DNA from: Olsenella sp. oral taxon 807
GTDB lineage: Bacteria; Actinomycetota; Coriobacteriia; Coriobacteriales; Atopobiaceae
Direction of reading: 5' to 3'
Length of the DNA: 64,000 nt
NCBI RefSeq assembly: GCF_001189515.2
Contig: NZ_CP012069.2
Coordinates: 372,001 to 436,000, forward strand
Position numbers and translations under genes: made by a program. Position 1 is the stretch's first letter, and the number at the start of each line of letters is the position of its first letter. Below are positions 47,173-56,968 of this stretch, piece by piece. Below the pieces are notes generated by a model. That model did not search any database and was not told the DNA's origin. It saw only the letters and a program-made list of their open reading frames with translations.

Positions 47173-48726
47173 ATGGCACGAGACAGCAAGCGCTCGGGCT
47201 CCAAGCTTGGCGTGGACCGGTGGAAGGAGTCCGAAGCAGGTACCTCTGGAGGCGACAAAGCCTCAAGAAAGCTGAGGGGTGAGGGAAGACGGCGGGCGGA
47301 AAAGGGTTCGCGCGCCCGGGGCAAGATGAGTCCCAAGGCTCGTCGCTACCTGTCGACCCTCGTCGTCCTCTTGGTGGTCCTGGTGGTCTCCGTTATCGGC
47401 TTCACGCCCGTGAGCGAGAGGATCACCCAGGGCCTCGATATCAGGGGCGGCGTTTCTGTGATCATGCGGGCGTCCACCTCCGACGGCTCGACGCCAAGCG
47501 CGAGCGACATGGCCACAGCCACCACCATCGTGCAGAGCCGCGTTAACGCCCTCGGCGCCTCCGAGACGTCTGTGCAGCAGCAGGGCACGAACTCCATCTT
47601 GATCCAGATACCGGGTGCCACTGATGCCGATGCGGTCATCTCGACCTTAGGCCAGACCGGCCACCTCGAGTTCGTCCGCCTCGACCAGATAGGCGATGCC
47701 GACGCGCTCATGAAGCTCTCGGCCGGCACGAGCAACGTCAAGCTCAAGGACGGTACCTACACTGCCTTCATGGACGGCTCCGTGATCTCGACCGTGGCAG
47801 TGGGGCAGAACACCACGAGCGCGACCGGGGGCTATGCGGTCAACCTCACCCTCAACCCCGAGGGCAGCAGGGTGTTCGCGGAGATCACCAAAGAGCTTGC
47901 CCCCACGGGTGGTCAGATCGCCATCGTGCTCGACGGCGTCATCTACTCCGCGCCCAGGGTCCAAAACGAGATCACGGGAGGGCAGGTCTCCATCACGGGC
48001 AACTTCAGCATCGACAAGGCCAAAGAGCTCAAGACGGTGCTTGACTCGGGCTCGCTTCCCGTCACGCTCACCTACTCCGAGAGTCGGGTCGTCGGCCCGA
48101 CCCTCGGGCAGGACTCCCTCGCCCAGGGCGTCGTTGCCATCGGCGTCGGCATCGTGATCGTGGTTGCCTACCTATTCTTCTTCTACCATGGCCTTGGGCT
48201 TCTCACCCTCGGGTCGCTTGCTGCCTTCGCCATCCTCTACCTGGGACTCTTGGCACTTCTCTCGCACTTTGGCGCCTTCGCGCTCACGTTGCCGGGTCTT
48301 GCCGGCGTGGTGCTTACCACGGGCTCTGCCGCCGACTCCTCGATCTTGGTGTTGGAGCGCTTTCGCGAGGAGATCCGCATGGGTCGCTCCATCAGACAGG
48401 CGTCGGTCTCCGGCGCCAAGCACGGCATCATGACCTCGCTCGACGCCGATGCCGTCACGATGGTCACGGCGCTCGCCCTCTTCTTCGTCGCGGTGGGATC
48501 GGTCAAGGGCTTTGGACTCACGCTCGCCCTCGGCATCGTCTGCGACGTTATCACCATGTTCTGCTTCAAGGCGCCCGCCCTGCGCCTGCTCGCACTCGGA
48601 CCCATAGAGCGGGCCCCTAGGTTCTGGGGCGTCAAGCAGGATCTCGATGAGGCGGCCCGCCTGCAAGAGGAGACCGCTGCCACAGGCGGCAGGGGTGCTG
48701 GGAAGGGGGGTGAGTCACGTGCGTAG
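47173..48726 (+). CDS. secD: Protein translocase subunit SecD
   Basis: RND-type membrane partner of SecYEG that uses the proton gradient to pull proteins outward. The 517-residue protein has one N-terminal helix (YLSTLVVLLVVLVVSVIGFT), the periplasmic P1-like domain (GLDIRGGVSVIMRAST to about residue 300) and five C-terminal helices with GLAGVVLTTGSAADSSILVLE and ERFREE. The typical LTLPGIAG segment is present. It is directly coupled to secF. Confidence 0.93.
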   Translation: MARDSKRSGSKLGVDRWKESEAGTSGGDKASRKLRGEGRRRAEKGSRARGKMSPKARRYLSTLVVLLVVLVVSVIGFTPVSERITQGLDIRGGVSVIMRASTSDGSTPSASDMATATTIVQSRVNALGASETSVQQQGTNSILIQIPGATDADAVISTLGQTGHLEFVRLDQIGDADALMKLSAGTSNVKLKDGTYTAFMDGSVISTVAVGQNTTSATGGYAVNLTLNPEGSRVFAEITKELAPTGGQIAIVLDGVIYSAPRVQNEITGGQVSITGNFSIDKAKELKTVLDSGSLPVTLTYSESRVVGPTLGQDSLAQGVVAIGVGIVIVVAYLFFFYHGLGLLTLGSLAAFAILYLGLLALLSHFGAFALTLPGLAGVVLTTGSAADSSILVLERFREEIRMGRSIRQASVSGAKHGIMTSLDADAVTMVTALALFFVAVGSVKGFGLTLALGIVCDVITMFCFKAPALRLLALGPIERAPRFWGVKQDLDEAARLQEETAATGGRGAGKGGESRA

Positions 48727-49690
48727 TCACTTCTCGAAGGAGATTCCCTTCATGGCCCACCGCAGGCAGTTCTTGGGTCTCTCGGCCCTGCTCGTGGTGC
48801 TTGCCATCGTCGGGTTCGCGGTCCGTGGCCTGACCTTTGGCATCGAGTTCAAAGGTGGTACCGAGATAGACTTCCACGGTACGGGCTCCGTTACGATCGA
48901 GCAGATGAGGTCCGCCCTCGTCTCTGCCGGCGAGGCCGATCCGACCATCCAGACCTCGCTTGTCGAGGGCGTTGCCGGCTTCTTGGTGCGCTCTGATACC
49001 ACCGATCCGAACACGGCCAACGAGCATGCCGAGACGGCGGCTGCGTCTTTGGGACTCACGTCAGAGAACTACACGGTGACCACGATCGGTCCCGACTGGG
49101 GCGCCGACGTCACGCGCTCGTCGGCCATGGCCTTTGGTGTGGCAATCCTGCTGATCATCGCCTATGTGTCCCTCAGATACGAGTGGAAGATGTCGATCAC
49201 CGCCATCGTGGCCTTGCTCCACGACCTCCTCATCACGATGGGCGTCTATGCGTGGACGCAGACGCCCGTCACCCCCAACGTCGTCGCGGCGCTGCTCACG
49301 ATCATGGGCTACTCGCTCTACGACACCGTGGTCGAGTTCAACCGCATGAACGAGAACGCCAAGCAACTCAGGGATGGCAAGCATCGCACCTACTACCAAA
49401 TCGCGAACTTCTCGATCAACGAGGTCTTCGTGCGCACGATCAACACGACGCTCACCTCGGCCGTTCCTGTCATCGCCATGCTCACCCTGGGCGGGGCGAC
49501 CCTCAAGGACTTCGCGTTCGCCATGCTCATCGGAGAGCTTTTGGGCACCTACTCGAGCTTTGCCGTTGCCAGCCCGCTTCTGGCCATCTGGAAAACGCGA
49601 GAGCCCAAGTGGGCCAAGCGTGAGGACAAATACGGTGGGCGGAGCGTCAAGAGCGTCCAGGACGAGCGGGGCCTCGGGGAGCCTAGCTAG
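48719..49690 (+). CDS. secF: Protein translocase subunit SecF
   Basis: Partner of SecD, 323 residues from GTG 48719, which overlaps the secD stop and follows GGAAGGGGGGTGA. ATG 48752 is possible, but the conserved EIPFMAHRR lies before or at it, favouring the longer form. It shows GIEFKGGTEIDF near the N-terminus and six helices, with MGYSLYDTVVEFNRMNENAK and the NTTLTSAVPV motif. Its stop overlaps the next start (TAGTG). Confidence 0.94.
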   Translation: MRSHFSKEIPFMAHRRQFLGLSALLVVLAIVGFAVRGLTFGIEFKGGTEIDFHGTGSVTIEQMRSALVSAGEADPTIQTSLVEGVAGFLVRSDTTDPNTANEHAETAAASLGLTSENYTVTTIGPDWGADVTRSSAMAFGVAILLIIAYVSLRYEWKMSITAIVALLHDLLITMGVYAWTQTPVTPNVVAALLTIMGYSLYDTVVEFNRMNENAKQLRDGKHRTYYQIANFSINEVFVRTINTTLTSAVPVIAMLTLGGATLKDFAFAMLIGELLGTYSSFAVASPLLAIWKTREPKWAKREDKYGGRSVKSVQDERGLGEPS

Positions 49691-52600
49691 TGGCGGGGCT
49701 CCTCGACAGCAGGCGTTGGGAGCTCCTTGGGGGCGATCCCAGCTCGGAGCGGGCCATCGTCGAGGCCTGCGGCGTCGTGCCCATCGTGGCGCGAACCCTC
49801 GTCTCGCGTGGCATACGTGACGTCGAGGAGGCACGACTCTTCCTGTCGCCCTCGATAGAGCGCGACTGGCTCGACCCCCTCCTCATCCCCGGCATGAGCG
49901 AGGTGGCCGACAGGGTCCAGGCGGCCATAGAGGGCGGCGAGACCATCGCGGTCTTTGGTGACTTCGACGTGGATGGCATGAGTGCGACCTGCCTTCTGAC
50001 CCTTGGCGCGAGGAGGCTGGGAGGACACGTCCTTCCCTTCATACCCGATCGCTTCAAGGAGGGTTACGGGCTCTCCCGCACCTCGCTCGAGAGGATGCTG
50101 TCAGGCGACCGTCCCGATCTCATCGTGACCGTCGACAACGGCATCTCGGCCAGAGTCGAGGTGGACTGGCTGCTGTCCCAAGGAATCGACGTCGTGGTGA
50201 CCGACCACCACGAGCCTGCCGAACTTGTGCCCGAGGGCGTTGCCGTCACCGACCCCAAGCTCGAGTCTGACTGCCCCTCTCGCGAACTCGCGGGTGCGGG
50301 CGTTGCCCTCAAGCTCCTCCAGGTTCTGGGGCGCAGGCTGGGTCAACCGGAGCTCTGGAGGCGCTACACCGAGATCGCCACCTTGGGCACCATCTCCGAC
50401 ATGATGCTCCTCAAGGGAGAGAACCGCGCCCTCGTCGCCGACGGCATCAGCCGCATGCGTACCACGGATCGGCCTGGCATCGTCGAGCTCGCGGCGACGG
50501 CCCGCACGGACCTCTCGCGGATCAGCTCTGACTCGCTGCCATTCTCGCTCATACCGCGCCTGAACGCCGCTGGCCGCATGGGCCAGACGAAGGTGGCCTT
50601 TGACCTTTTGATGGCGGATGACCCACTTGAGGCCCGGACGCTCGCGCTGCGGCTCGAGGAGATCAACACGAGCCGTCGCGAGACGGAGTCGAGCCTTGCG
50701 GCAGAGGCCCTAGCGCAGGTGGAGTCGGACTATCATGGGGAGCGAGTTATCGTCGTCGCCGGAAAGGGCTGGCATGAGGGCGTCAAGGGCATCGTCGCGA
50801 GTCGCGTCACCAGTCGCTACCACGTACCCTCGCTTCTCTTCTCGATAGCCGAGGACGGCATCGCCCGTGGGTCTGGGCGCTCGGTGGGCACGGTGGACCT
50901 CTTCAAGGCGGTCGAGAGCTGCTCGGACCTCCTGGTGCGCTTTGGCGGCCACTCAGGCGCCGTGGGCGTGACCTGCGAGGCAGACAAGCTGGACGCGCTT
51001 CGCGAGCGACTCTCTGAGGTCATGGACGAGCTGCCCCAGGAGCAGTTCGAGAGCAGGGGAGAGGTCGATGCCCTGGTCTCTCTCTCGGAGATGACGGTCG
51101 ATAACCTCGATGCGCTCGATGCGCTCCAACCCTTTGGCCAGGCCAACAAGAAGCCGCTCTTTGCCGCGTGCGGCGTGAGCATGAAGAATCGCGGCAAGGT
51201 GGGGGTTGCCGGCAATCACCTGCGCTTCGTCGCCACAGATGGCCAGGGCTCGGTTGCCGCCATCATGTTTAGGGTTCCCCAGATAGACCGCGCAGCGGCC
51301 TGCGACGAGGTCGTCGACCTCGTCTTCGAGCCGGTCAACGAGTCCTGGCAGGGGCGCATCAAGCCAAAGCTCATGGTCAAGGACATCATCTACCGCGAGG
51401 AGGCCCCGGTGGAGGCTGCCGTCTCGAGCTTGACCGAGCAGATCTTCGCACGCGCTCAGGAATATCTTGCCGCCTCCGCCGACGTGCTTGGCTGTGGGCC
51501 TGTTGCGCTCGCCTGCGGCGCGACCCTCGTGGCCGACGGGTCATCCACCTCCTTGCGTGATGCTGCCCTGTGCGCGAACGCCTCGGGCCCACAGCACGCA
51601 GCCACTGCCTTACCAGGGTCTTTGCCGCCTGCGGTGGACAGGCGCGCAAACACGCCCTCTGGGCTTTCCTACGAGCAGCTTACCGATGAGCTCCGCCGTC
51701 GCATGATCGGCTCCTCGGCGCTCCTGCCCGCCCAGAGCGAGACGCTCGCTCGCCTGGCGTGTGGGCGCTCCTGTCTCTGTGTCATGGCCACGGGTAGGGG
51801 CAAGTCACTCATCTTTCACATCCATGCGGCCCGCGAGGCCATCGCACACGGCAGGGCGAGCGTCTTCGTATACCCGCTTAGGGCTCTCGTGGCCGACCAG
51901 GCCTTTCACTTGGGGGCCGTCTTGGGGGAGCTTGGGCTTGACGTTCGCGTGCTCACGGGCGAGACGCCTCACGAGGGGCGCGAGGAGGCGTTCTCTGCCC
52001 TCGCGAGCGGAAAGGTGAGCGTGCTTCTGACGACGCCTGAGTTTCTTGCCATTCACGTCGATCGCTTTGCCGTCTCTGGACGCATCGGCTTCGTGGTCAT
52101 CGACGAGGCCCATCACGGTGACGTGACCTCTGCCCGGGCGCGGGATGCCTACGCGGGGCTCCCGCGCGTACTCGACGCGTTGGGTAACCCCACCGCTCTG
52201 GCGGTCACGGCCACGGCCGACTCCGCTGCGGCTCGTCAGATAGCAACGCTGCTCTCCATAGACGAGGACGATGTCATCGTGGACGCGTCGGTGCGTGAGA
52301 ACCTTCACCTCATCGACCTTCGCGAGTCTCGCGATCGCAGCGTCGCCCTCGTGAGCATCGTCGCCACGGGCGAGAAGACCGTCATCTACGTCAACAGCCG
52401 CGAGCGCAGCCTGGGGCTTGCGCGCATGCTCAGGAAGGGCGTTCCGGACCTTGGCCACAGGATCTCCTTCTACAACGCAGGCATGCCTCGAGAGTTGCGC
52501 GGGCGCGTCGAGGACGCCTTCAGGGAGGGCCTGCTCACGACCATAGTCTCCACGAGCGCCTTTGGCGAGGGGGTGAACCTCCCCGACGTTCGCAACGTCG

Positions 52601-53157
52601 TGCTCTATCACATGCCCTTCGATGCGGTGGAGTTCAACCAGATGAGTGGGCGGGCAGGCAGGGACGGCGAGGACGCCGCCGTGTGGCTGCTCTTTGGATC
52701 GCGTGACGCCCACATAAACGAGCGCGTGCTCGCCAGTGCCGCGCCCCAGCGCGAGATCATGGCACAGCTCTACGTCTCGATCCGAGACCTCTGCGGCGAC
52801 GCTGGCCAGACCGTCGCCGACGACAGCGACATCGTTGCGAGGGCACACGCAGCCGGAAGTCCTTGGGATTTCGATGAGCGTGAGGTGGCCTCGGCCATCG
52901 CGACCTTTAGCGAACTTGGCTTCATTCAGGTGGATGGGTACGGGCTGAGCAGGCGCATCACGATGGCCGTGAGACCGCAGCACAGCTCGCTCGAGCGCTC
53001 AAGTCGCTATCTTGCCGGATTAAGTCAGGTTGATGACTTCAGGACATTTAGAGATTGGGTACTCTCTAGTAGTCAGGAGGAACTTCTCGAGCGCATCAAT
53101 CGTCCGATGGTGCCTGACTTCGGAACGGTCGTGGATAGAAACGGGGGACTCACATGA
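49690..53157 (+). CDS. recJ: RecJ exonuclease fused to a RecQ-like helicase
   Basis: An 1155-residue fusion. The first 580 residues are RecJ, a 5'-3' single-strand exonuclease, with DHH motifs GDFDVDGMSAT near residue 95, TVDNGIS and VTDHHEP, then the DHHA1 region (GRSVGTVDL and RFGGHSGAVG) and an OB-like domain. After a 100-residue linker of low complexity, residues about 650-1010 form a superfamily 2 helicase: MATGRGKS near 699, DEAH near 805, VTATAD, and the motif VI-like FNQMSGRAGRDG. The order matches RecQ-type helicases. The fusion puts helicase and nuclease for recombination end-processing in one chain. It starts at GTG 49690 overlapping the secF stop, and ends overlapping the relA start. 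Confidence 0.92.
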   Translation: MAGLLDSRRWELLGGDPSSERAIVEACGVVPIVARTLVSRGIRDVEEARLFLSPSIERDWLDPLLIPGMSEVADRVQAAIEGGETIAVFGDFDVDGMSATCLLTLGARRLGGHVLPFIPDRFKEGYGLSRTSLERMLSGDRPDLIVTVDNGISARVEVDWLLSQGIDVVVTDHHEPAELVPEGVAVTDPKLESDCPSRELAGAGVALKLLQVLGRRLGQPELWRRYTEIATLGTISDMMLLKGENRALVADGISRMRTTDRPGIVELAATARTDLSRISSDSLPFSLIPRLNAAGRMGQTKVAFDLLMADDPLEARTLALRLEEINTSRRETESSLAAEALAQVESDYHGERVIVVAGKGWHEGVKGIVASRVTSRYHVPSLLFSIAEDGIARGSGRSVGTVDLFKAVESCSDLLVRFGGHSGAVGVTCEADKLDALRERLSEVMDELPQEQFESRGEVDALVSLSEMTVDNLDALDALQPFGQANKKPLFAACGVSMKNRGKVGVAGNHLRFVATDGQGSVAAIMFRVPQIDRAAACDEVVDLVFEPVNESWQGRIKPKLMVKDIIYREEAPVEAAVSSLTEQIFARAQEYLAASADVLGCGPVALACGATLVADGSSTSLRDAALCANASGPQHAATALPGSLPPAVDRRANTPSGLSYEQLTDELRRRMIGSSALLPAQSETLARLACGRSCLCVMATGRGKSLIFHIHAAREAIAHGRASVFVYPLRALVADQAFHLGAVLGELGLDVRVLTGETPHEGREEAFSALASGKVSVLLTTPEFLAIHVDRFAVSGRIGFVVIDEAHHGDVTSARARDAYAGLPRVLDALGNPTALAVTATADSAAARQIATLLSIDEDDVIVDASVRENLHLIDLRESRDRSVALVSIVATGEKTVIYVNSRERSLGLARMLRKGVPDLGHRISFYNAGMPRELRGRVEDAFREGLLTTIVSTSAFGEGVNLPDVRNVVLYHMPFDAVEFNQMSGRAGRDGEDAAVWLLFGSRDAHINERVLASAAPQREIMAQLYVSIRDLCGDAGQTVADDSDIVARAHAAGSPWDFDEREVASAIATFSELGFIQVDGYGLSRRITMAVRPQHSSLERSSRYLAGLSQVDDFRTFRDWVLSSSQEELLERINRPMVPDFGTVVDRNGGLT

Positions 53158-55493
53158 GCATGAGCGAGGCGCAAGACGCGCGTCCGACGGGTGCACAAGG
53201 GCAGATACCCCAGGCCGATAACTGGCGCGTGCTGAAGAGCATCTGCGCCGAGTACTTTGACAACAGGGCCATGGGCAAACTCGTCTCGGCCTACGAGTTT
53301 GCTTCTGAGTATCACAAGAACCAGCGACGACGATCGGGCGAGCCCTACATCAATCACCCCGTCGAGGTCGCTCTCATCTTGGCCAAGGACCTCAGGATGG
53401 ACGAGGACCCCATCTGCGCCGCCCTACTGCATGACACGGTGGAGGACACGAGTGCCACCCTGCGAGACCTCAGGGATCGCTTTGGCACTGCGGTGGCCGA
53501 GCTGGTGGACGGCGTGACAAAGCTCACCTCCATCGAAGTCACATCCATAGACGAGAAGCAGGCGCTCAACCTGCGCAAGATGTTTCTTGCCATGTCAAAG
53601 GACATACGCGTCATAATCATCAAACTTGCGGATCGCCTGCACAACATGAGGACCCTGGCCGCCCTCAAGTCCGATCGTCGCATCTTCAAGGCACACGAGA
53701 CGATGGACATCTATGCCCCGCTGGCCGACAGGCTTGGTATGAGCTCCATCAAGTGGGAGCTCGAGGACCTCGCCTTCTTCTATCTTGATCCCGAGGAATA
53801 CGAGCGCATCGCTCGCATGGTGCAGGACTCCCGTGCCCAGCGCGAGCAGGAAACCTCCGAGGCCATCAAGATCCTCGACAGCACGCTTCGGGACGTGGGT
53901 CTTACGGGCTACCAGATCACTGGGCGCCCCAAGCATCTGTGGTCCATCTACCAGAAGATGACGCACAAGGGCAAGGAGTTCTCCGATATCTACGACCTCA
54001 TCGCACTGCGCGTGCTTACCGACTCGGAAAGGAGCTGCTACTCCGTCCTCGGTGCCGCCCACTCCCTATGGCACCCGCTGACCATTTGCTTCAAGGACTA
54101 CATCGCGACGCCAAAGGCTAACGGCTACCAGTCCTTGCACACGACGGTCATAGGCTTGGGGGCCCATCCCATCGAGATACAGATCCGTACCTACAAGATG
54201 CACGACACGGCCGAGTACGGCATAGCCGCCCATTGGCTCTACAAGAGGTCCGGAAATTCGGATGGGAAGATGAGTGACGATGACAAGAGCATCGACTCGC
54301 GGATAAACCAGATACGTAGGAGCCTGGACTGGATCGCTGACGAGGACATGGGGGAGGCACGTAAGTTTCTCCAGGATCTGCGCACGGATCTCTTCGAGGA
54401 CGAGATCTTCGTCTTCACGCCCAAGGGGGAGGTCATGAGCCTGAGGCGCGGCTCCACGCCCCTCGACTTCGCCTATGCCGTGCACACTGAGGTGGGCAAC
54501 CACTGCGTGGGCGCCTTGGTCAACGGTAAGGTCGTACCCTTCTCATATCACCTTAAAATCGGTGACCGCATCAAGGTGCTGACCAACAAGCAAGGCAAGC
54601 CCAGTCGGGACTGGCTGAATATCGTCACGACGCAGTCATCCAAGGCAAAGATACGCAAGTACTTCACCACCCTCTCCAAGACCGATGACGCCGAGCGGGG
54701 ACGCAGCGAGCTTGCGCGCGAGCTTCGTAAGAAGGGTTATGGCATCTCGACGGCGCGCACCCAGGACGCGCTCGAGCAAGTTGCCGTCCAACTCGACTAC
54801 CGACGGGCGGATGACCTGTTCGCGGCAATCGGCACGGGCAAGGTCTCGTGCCGGCAGACGACACATCGTGTCGTCGCCGTGCTCGAGGCGAACTCTTCCG
54901 AGCGGCAGGAAGAGCGCGAGCGCCGAGCGCGGCTGAGAAACGCCAAGAAGCAGGCCATCGCCGAGGACAAGCCCCTCATGACGCCTGCGGCATATGTCAG
55001 CTCGGACAAGGGCAGACGTCGCAGTTCCTGTGGCGTCGTGGTCAAGGGGGACCCCGATCTCCTCGCCCACCTGGCGCGCTGCTGCAATCCCGTTATGGGC
55101 GATGACATCGTGGGCTTCATCACGCGCGGGCGAGGCGTTTCGGTGCACCGCAACAACTGTCCCAACGTTCAGCGCCTGATGGAGCATCCCGAGCGCATGA
55201 TTGACGTCGAGTGGGACACGACGGGGGCAACGGAGTTCCATGTCGAGATCGTGGTGGAGGCCTGCGACCGAATGGGTCTCATCGAGGAGGTGGGTGGCGC
55301 CATTCGCAGGGCGGGGGGAAACATCCTCTCAACGATGAGCGGGATTGTGAAGGGAGACGTGGCGCGCATGCGCTACCTGATAGCGATCTCTGACGCCTCG
55401 CTTTTGGACCCCTTGCTTGCCCTGGTGAGCAATGTCCCATCGGTCTTCGACTGTAGGCGCATCATGGCCGGGGAGGGCGCAAAAACTAACTGA
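53154..55493 (+). CDS. relA: Bifunctional (p)ppGpp synthetase/hydrolase
   Basis: Rel enzyme of 779 residues, ATG 53154 overlapping the recJ stop. The hydrolase HD domain is intact (YINHPVEVA, LLHDTVEDT, KLADRLHNMRT), so it should degrade as well as make (p)ppGpp. The synthetase domain follows (GRPKHLWSIYQKMTHKG, then PKANGYQSLHTTV), then TGS (VFTPKGEVMSLRRGSTPLDF), the zinc-finger-like CCNPVMGDDIVGFITRGRG segment and a C-terminal ACT domain. It links the upstream amino acid locus to the stringent response only in a general sense; it sits in the sec-rec operon. Confidence 0.95.
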   Translation: MSMSEAQDARPTGAQGQIPQADNWRVLKSICAEYFDNRAMGKLVSAYEFASEYHKNQRRRSGEPYINHPVEVALILAKDLRMDEDPICAALLHDTVEDTSATLRDLRDRFGTAVAELVDGVTKLTSIEVTSIDEKQALNLRKMFLAMSKDIRVIIIKLADRLHNMRTLAALKSDRRIFKAHETMDIYAPLADRLGMSSIKWELEDLAFFYLDPEEYERIARMVQDSRAQREQETSEAIKILDSTLRDVGLTGYQITGRPKHLWSIYQKMTHKGKEFSDIYDLIALRVLTDSERSCYSVLGAAHSLWHPLTICFKDYIATPKANGYQSLHTTVIGLGAHPIEIQIRTYKMHDTAEYGIAAHWLYKRSGNSDGKMSDDDKSIDSRINQIRRSLDWIADEDMGEARKFLQDLRTDLFEDEIFVFTPKGEVMSLRRGSTPLDFAYAVHTEVGNHCVGALVNGKVVPFSYHLKIGDRIKVLTNKQGKPSRDWLNIVTTQSSKAKIRKYFTTLSKTDDAERGRSELARELRKKGYGISTARTQDALEQVAVQLDYRRADDLFAAIGTGKVSCRQTTHRVVAVLEANSSERQEERERRARLRNAKKQAIAEDKPLMTPAAYVSSDKGRRRSSCGVVVKGDPDLLAHLARCCNPVMGDDIVGFITRGRGVSVHRNNCPNVQRLMEHPERMIDVEWDTTGATEFHVEIVVEACDRMGLIEEVGGAIRRAGGNILSTMSGIVKGDVARMRYLIAISDASLLDPLLALVSNVPSVFDCRRIMAGEGAKTN

Positions 55494-55505
55494 GGAGGAA
55501 CTGGC

Positions 55506-56267
55506 ATGGCTGAGACAAGCGAGAGGGCCCATGAGGGCTATGAGGACCACGATGAACACGAGGGTCACGAGGGCTGCGACTGTGGGTGCGACCATCACGA
55601 GGGTGAGGCCCACGACGGGTGTCACGGGCAGGGCGACGGGCGCGACCAGGTTGCGATGTTTGTCGTCGGTCCCATCGAGACCAACTGCTACGTCTACATC
55701 TCTGAGGACGAGTGCATGGTCGTCGATCCGGGGAACTCTGGCGCAAAGATAGCCGAGCACCTCCCTGACGGCGTGAGGGTCAAGTACATCGCGGCGACGC
55801 ATGGGCACGGTGACCACGTGGGCGGCGTGAAGGCGCTCAAGGAGGCCGTCGGCGGGAGCTACGTGATTCATCCGGCCGACGTCGAGCTGGCCAAGCACGC
55901 CGGCGAGCCCTGCGAGCTGGGTTATGCCTACGATGACAACGCCCCCGATCCCGATCTGACCTACACGGAAGGCGACGTCATCAAGGTGGGAGGCGCCGGC
56001 TTTCGCGTCATCGAGACGCCGGGTCACACACCGGGGAGCATCTGCTTGGTGGGGGAGGGGAGCGCGGAGGGCGTCTGCTTTGTGGGAGACACGGTGTTTC
56101 AGGGCTCCTGTGGACGCACCGATCTTGCAGGTGGCAGTCCTGAGGACATGAGAGCCTCTCTCGCTCGCGTCAAGCGCGAGATAGACCCCCATACCACCCT
56201 CTTTTGCGGCCACGGGGAGATCACGACGATGGAGGACGAGCTGGCGTCGAACCCCTACTTTCAGTAG
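55506..56267 (+). CDS. Metallo-beta-lactamase fold hydrolase with His/Cys/Asp-rich head
   Basis: A 253-residue glyoxalase II-type MBL protein. The metal motif is THGHGDHVGG, followed by a later His in GHTPG, an Asp in GDTVFQGSCGRTD, and a final His in CGHGEITT. Before the domain is a 48-residue head of mostly His, Asp, Glu, Gly and Cys (HDEHEGHEGCDCGCDHH). Such a stretch is not part of the fold and may bind metal. GAGGAGGAA precedes ATG 55506, 12 bases after relA. Confidence 0.9.
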   Translation: MAETSERAHEGYEDHDEHEGHEGCDCGCDHHEGEAHDGCHGQGDGRDQVAMFVVGPIETNCYVYISEDECMVVDPGNSGAKIAEHLPDGVRVKYIAATHGHGDHVGGVKALKEAVGGSYVIHPADVELAKHAGEPCELGYAYDDNAPDPDLTYTEGDVIKVGGAGFRVIETPGHTPGSICLVGEGSAEGVCFVGDTVFQGSCGRTDLAGGSPEDMRASLARVKREIDPHTTLFCGHGEITTMEDELASNPYFQ

Positions 56268-56289
56268 GTCCAGTAGGGCCTCAACGTGC

Positions 56290-56500
56290 GAAGTGAGTGA
56301 ATCACTCACTTCGCAACGACGTTGTGAGTGAATCACTCACTTCATAATCACGAAGTGAGTGATTTTTGAGGCGAAAACGGGTACCCCTCGGAACGGCGAA
56401 TCGAGAGATACGCAGGTCAGAGACTTACTGAAAGAGAAATCGAAGTGAGTGAATCACTCACTTCATAATCCCGCAACGACGTTGTGAGTGAATCACTCAC
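56290..56500. repeat. Nested palindromic repeats around GTGAGTGAATCACTCAC
   Basis: The perfect 17-bp palindrome GTGAGTGAATCACTCAC occurs four times (within 56290-56312, 56324-56340, 56442-56464 and 56484-56500), and a half copy begins at 56352. Between neighbouring copies lies CAACGACGTTG, itself palindromic, at two places. No gene is supported in this 320-bp gap. Confidence 0.85.
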
Positions 56501-56588
56501 TTCGCAACGACCACTTCGCAACGACCGTGAAGGTCGTGATGAGGGCAACACTCGCTGCCCAGATTTGCTATAGTCAATGCCGTGCTGC

Positions 56589-56675
56589 GCCCGGATGGCG
56601 GAACTGGCAGACGCGACGGACTCAAAACCCGTTGCCAGCGATGGCATGTGGGTTCGATCCCCACTCCGGGCACCA
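56589..56675 (+). tRNA. tRNA-Leu (anticodon CAA)
   Basis: An 87-base class II tRNA with encoded CCA. Acceptor arms are GCCCGGA and TCCGGGC, the long variable arm is TGCCA-GCGA-TGGCA, and the T-arm is GTGGG-TTCGATC-CCCAC. The anticodon loop CTCAAAA gives CAA, reading UUG. The last anticodon-stem pair (31-39) is A-C rather than a Watson-Crick pair. Confidence 0.95.
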
Positions 56676-56687
56676 TTGCGATTGAAG

Positions 56688-56725
56688 GGCCGCATCAGAG
56701 AGGACTCTGATGCGGCCGTTTTCTT
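56688..56725 (+). terminator. Rho-independent terminator after tRNA-Leu
   Basis: GGCCGCATCAGAG and CTCTGATGCGGCC form a 13-bp stem around a short loop, followed by GTTTTCTT. The rest of 56726-56968 is C-rich spacer with no recognisable feature. Confidence 0.9.
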
Positions 56726-56968
56726 AGGTCTTGGGAGGCGGCCGGCGTCCGTGCATCCTCGACCTGTCATACCTATGACCCGCGCCCGGGCGATCACCGT
56801 CCGCCATGCCTATGACCCACGCCAGACCGCCCTTCGGCGCCTTCATGCCCGCGCACCCTCGACGCACCATGCCTAGCCGCCCTCGAAGGTCACTGCCCCC
56901 AACGTCACGGCATGCCATAAGCCCCAAAGGCTAGGCCCCAAGAGCCCCAAGGTTAGGCCTCGCGTGTG

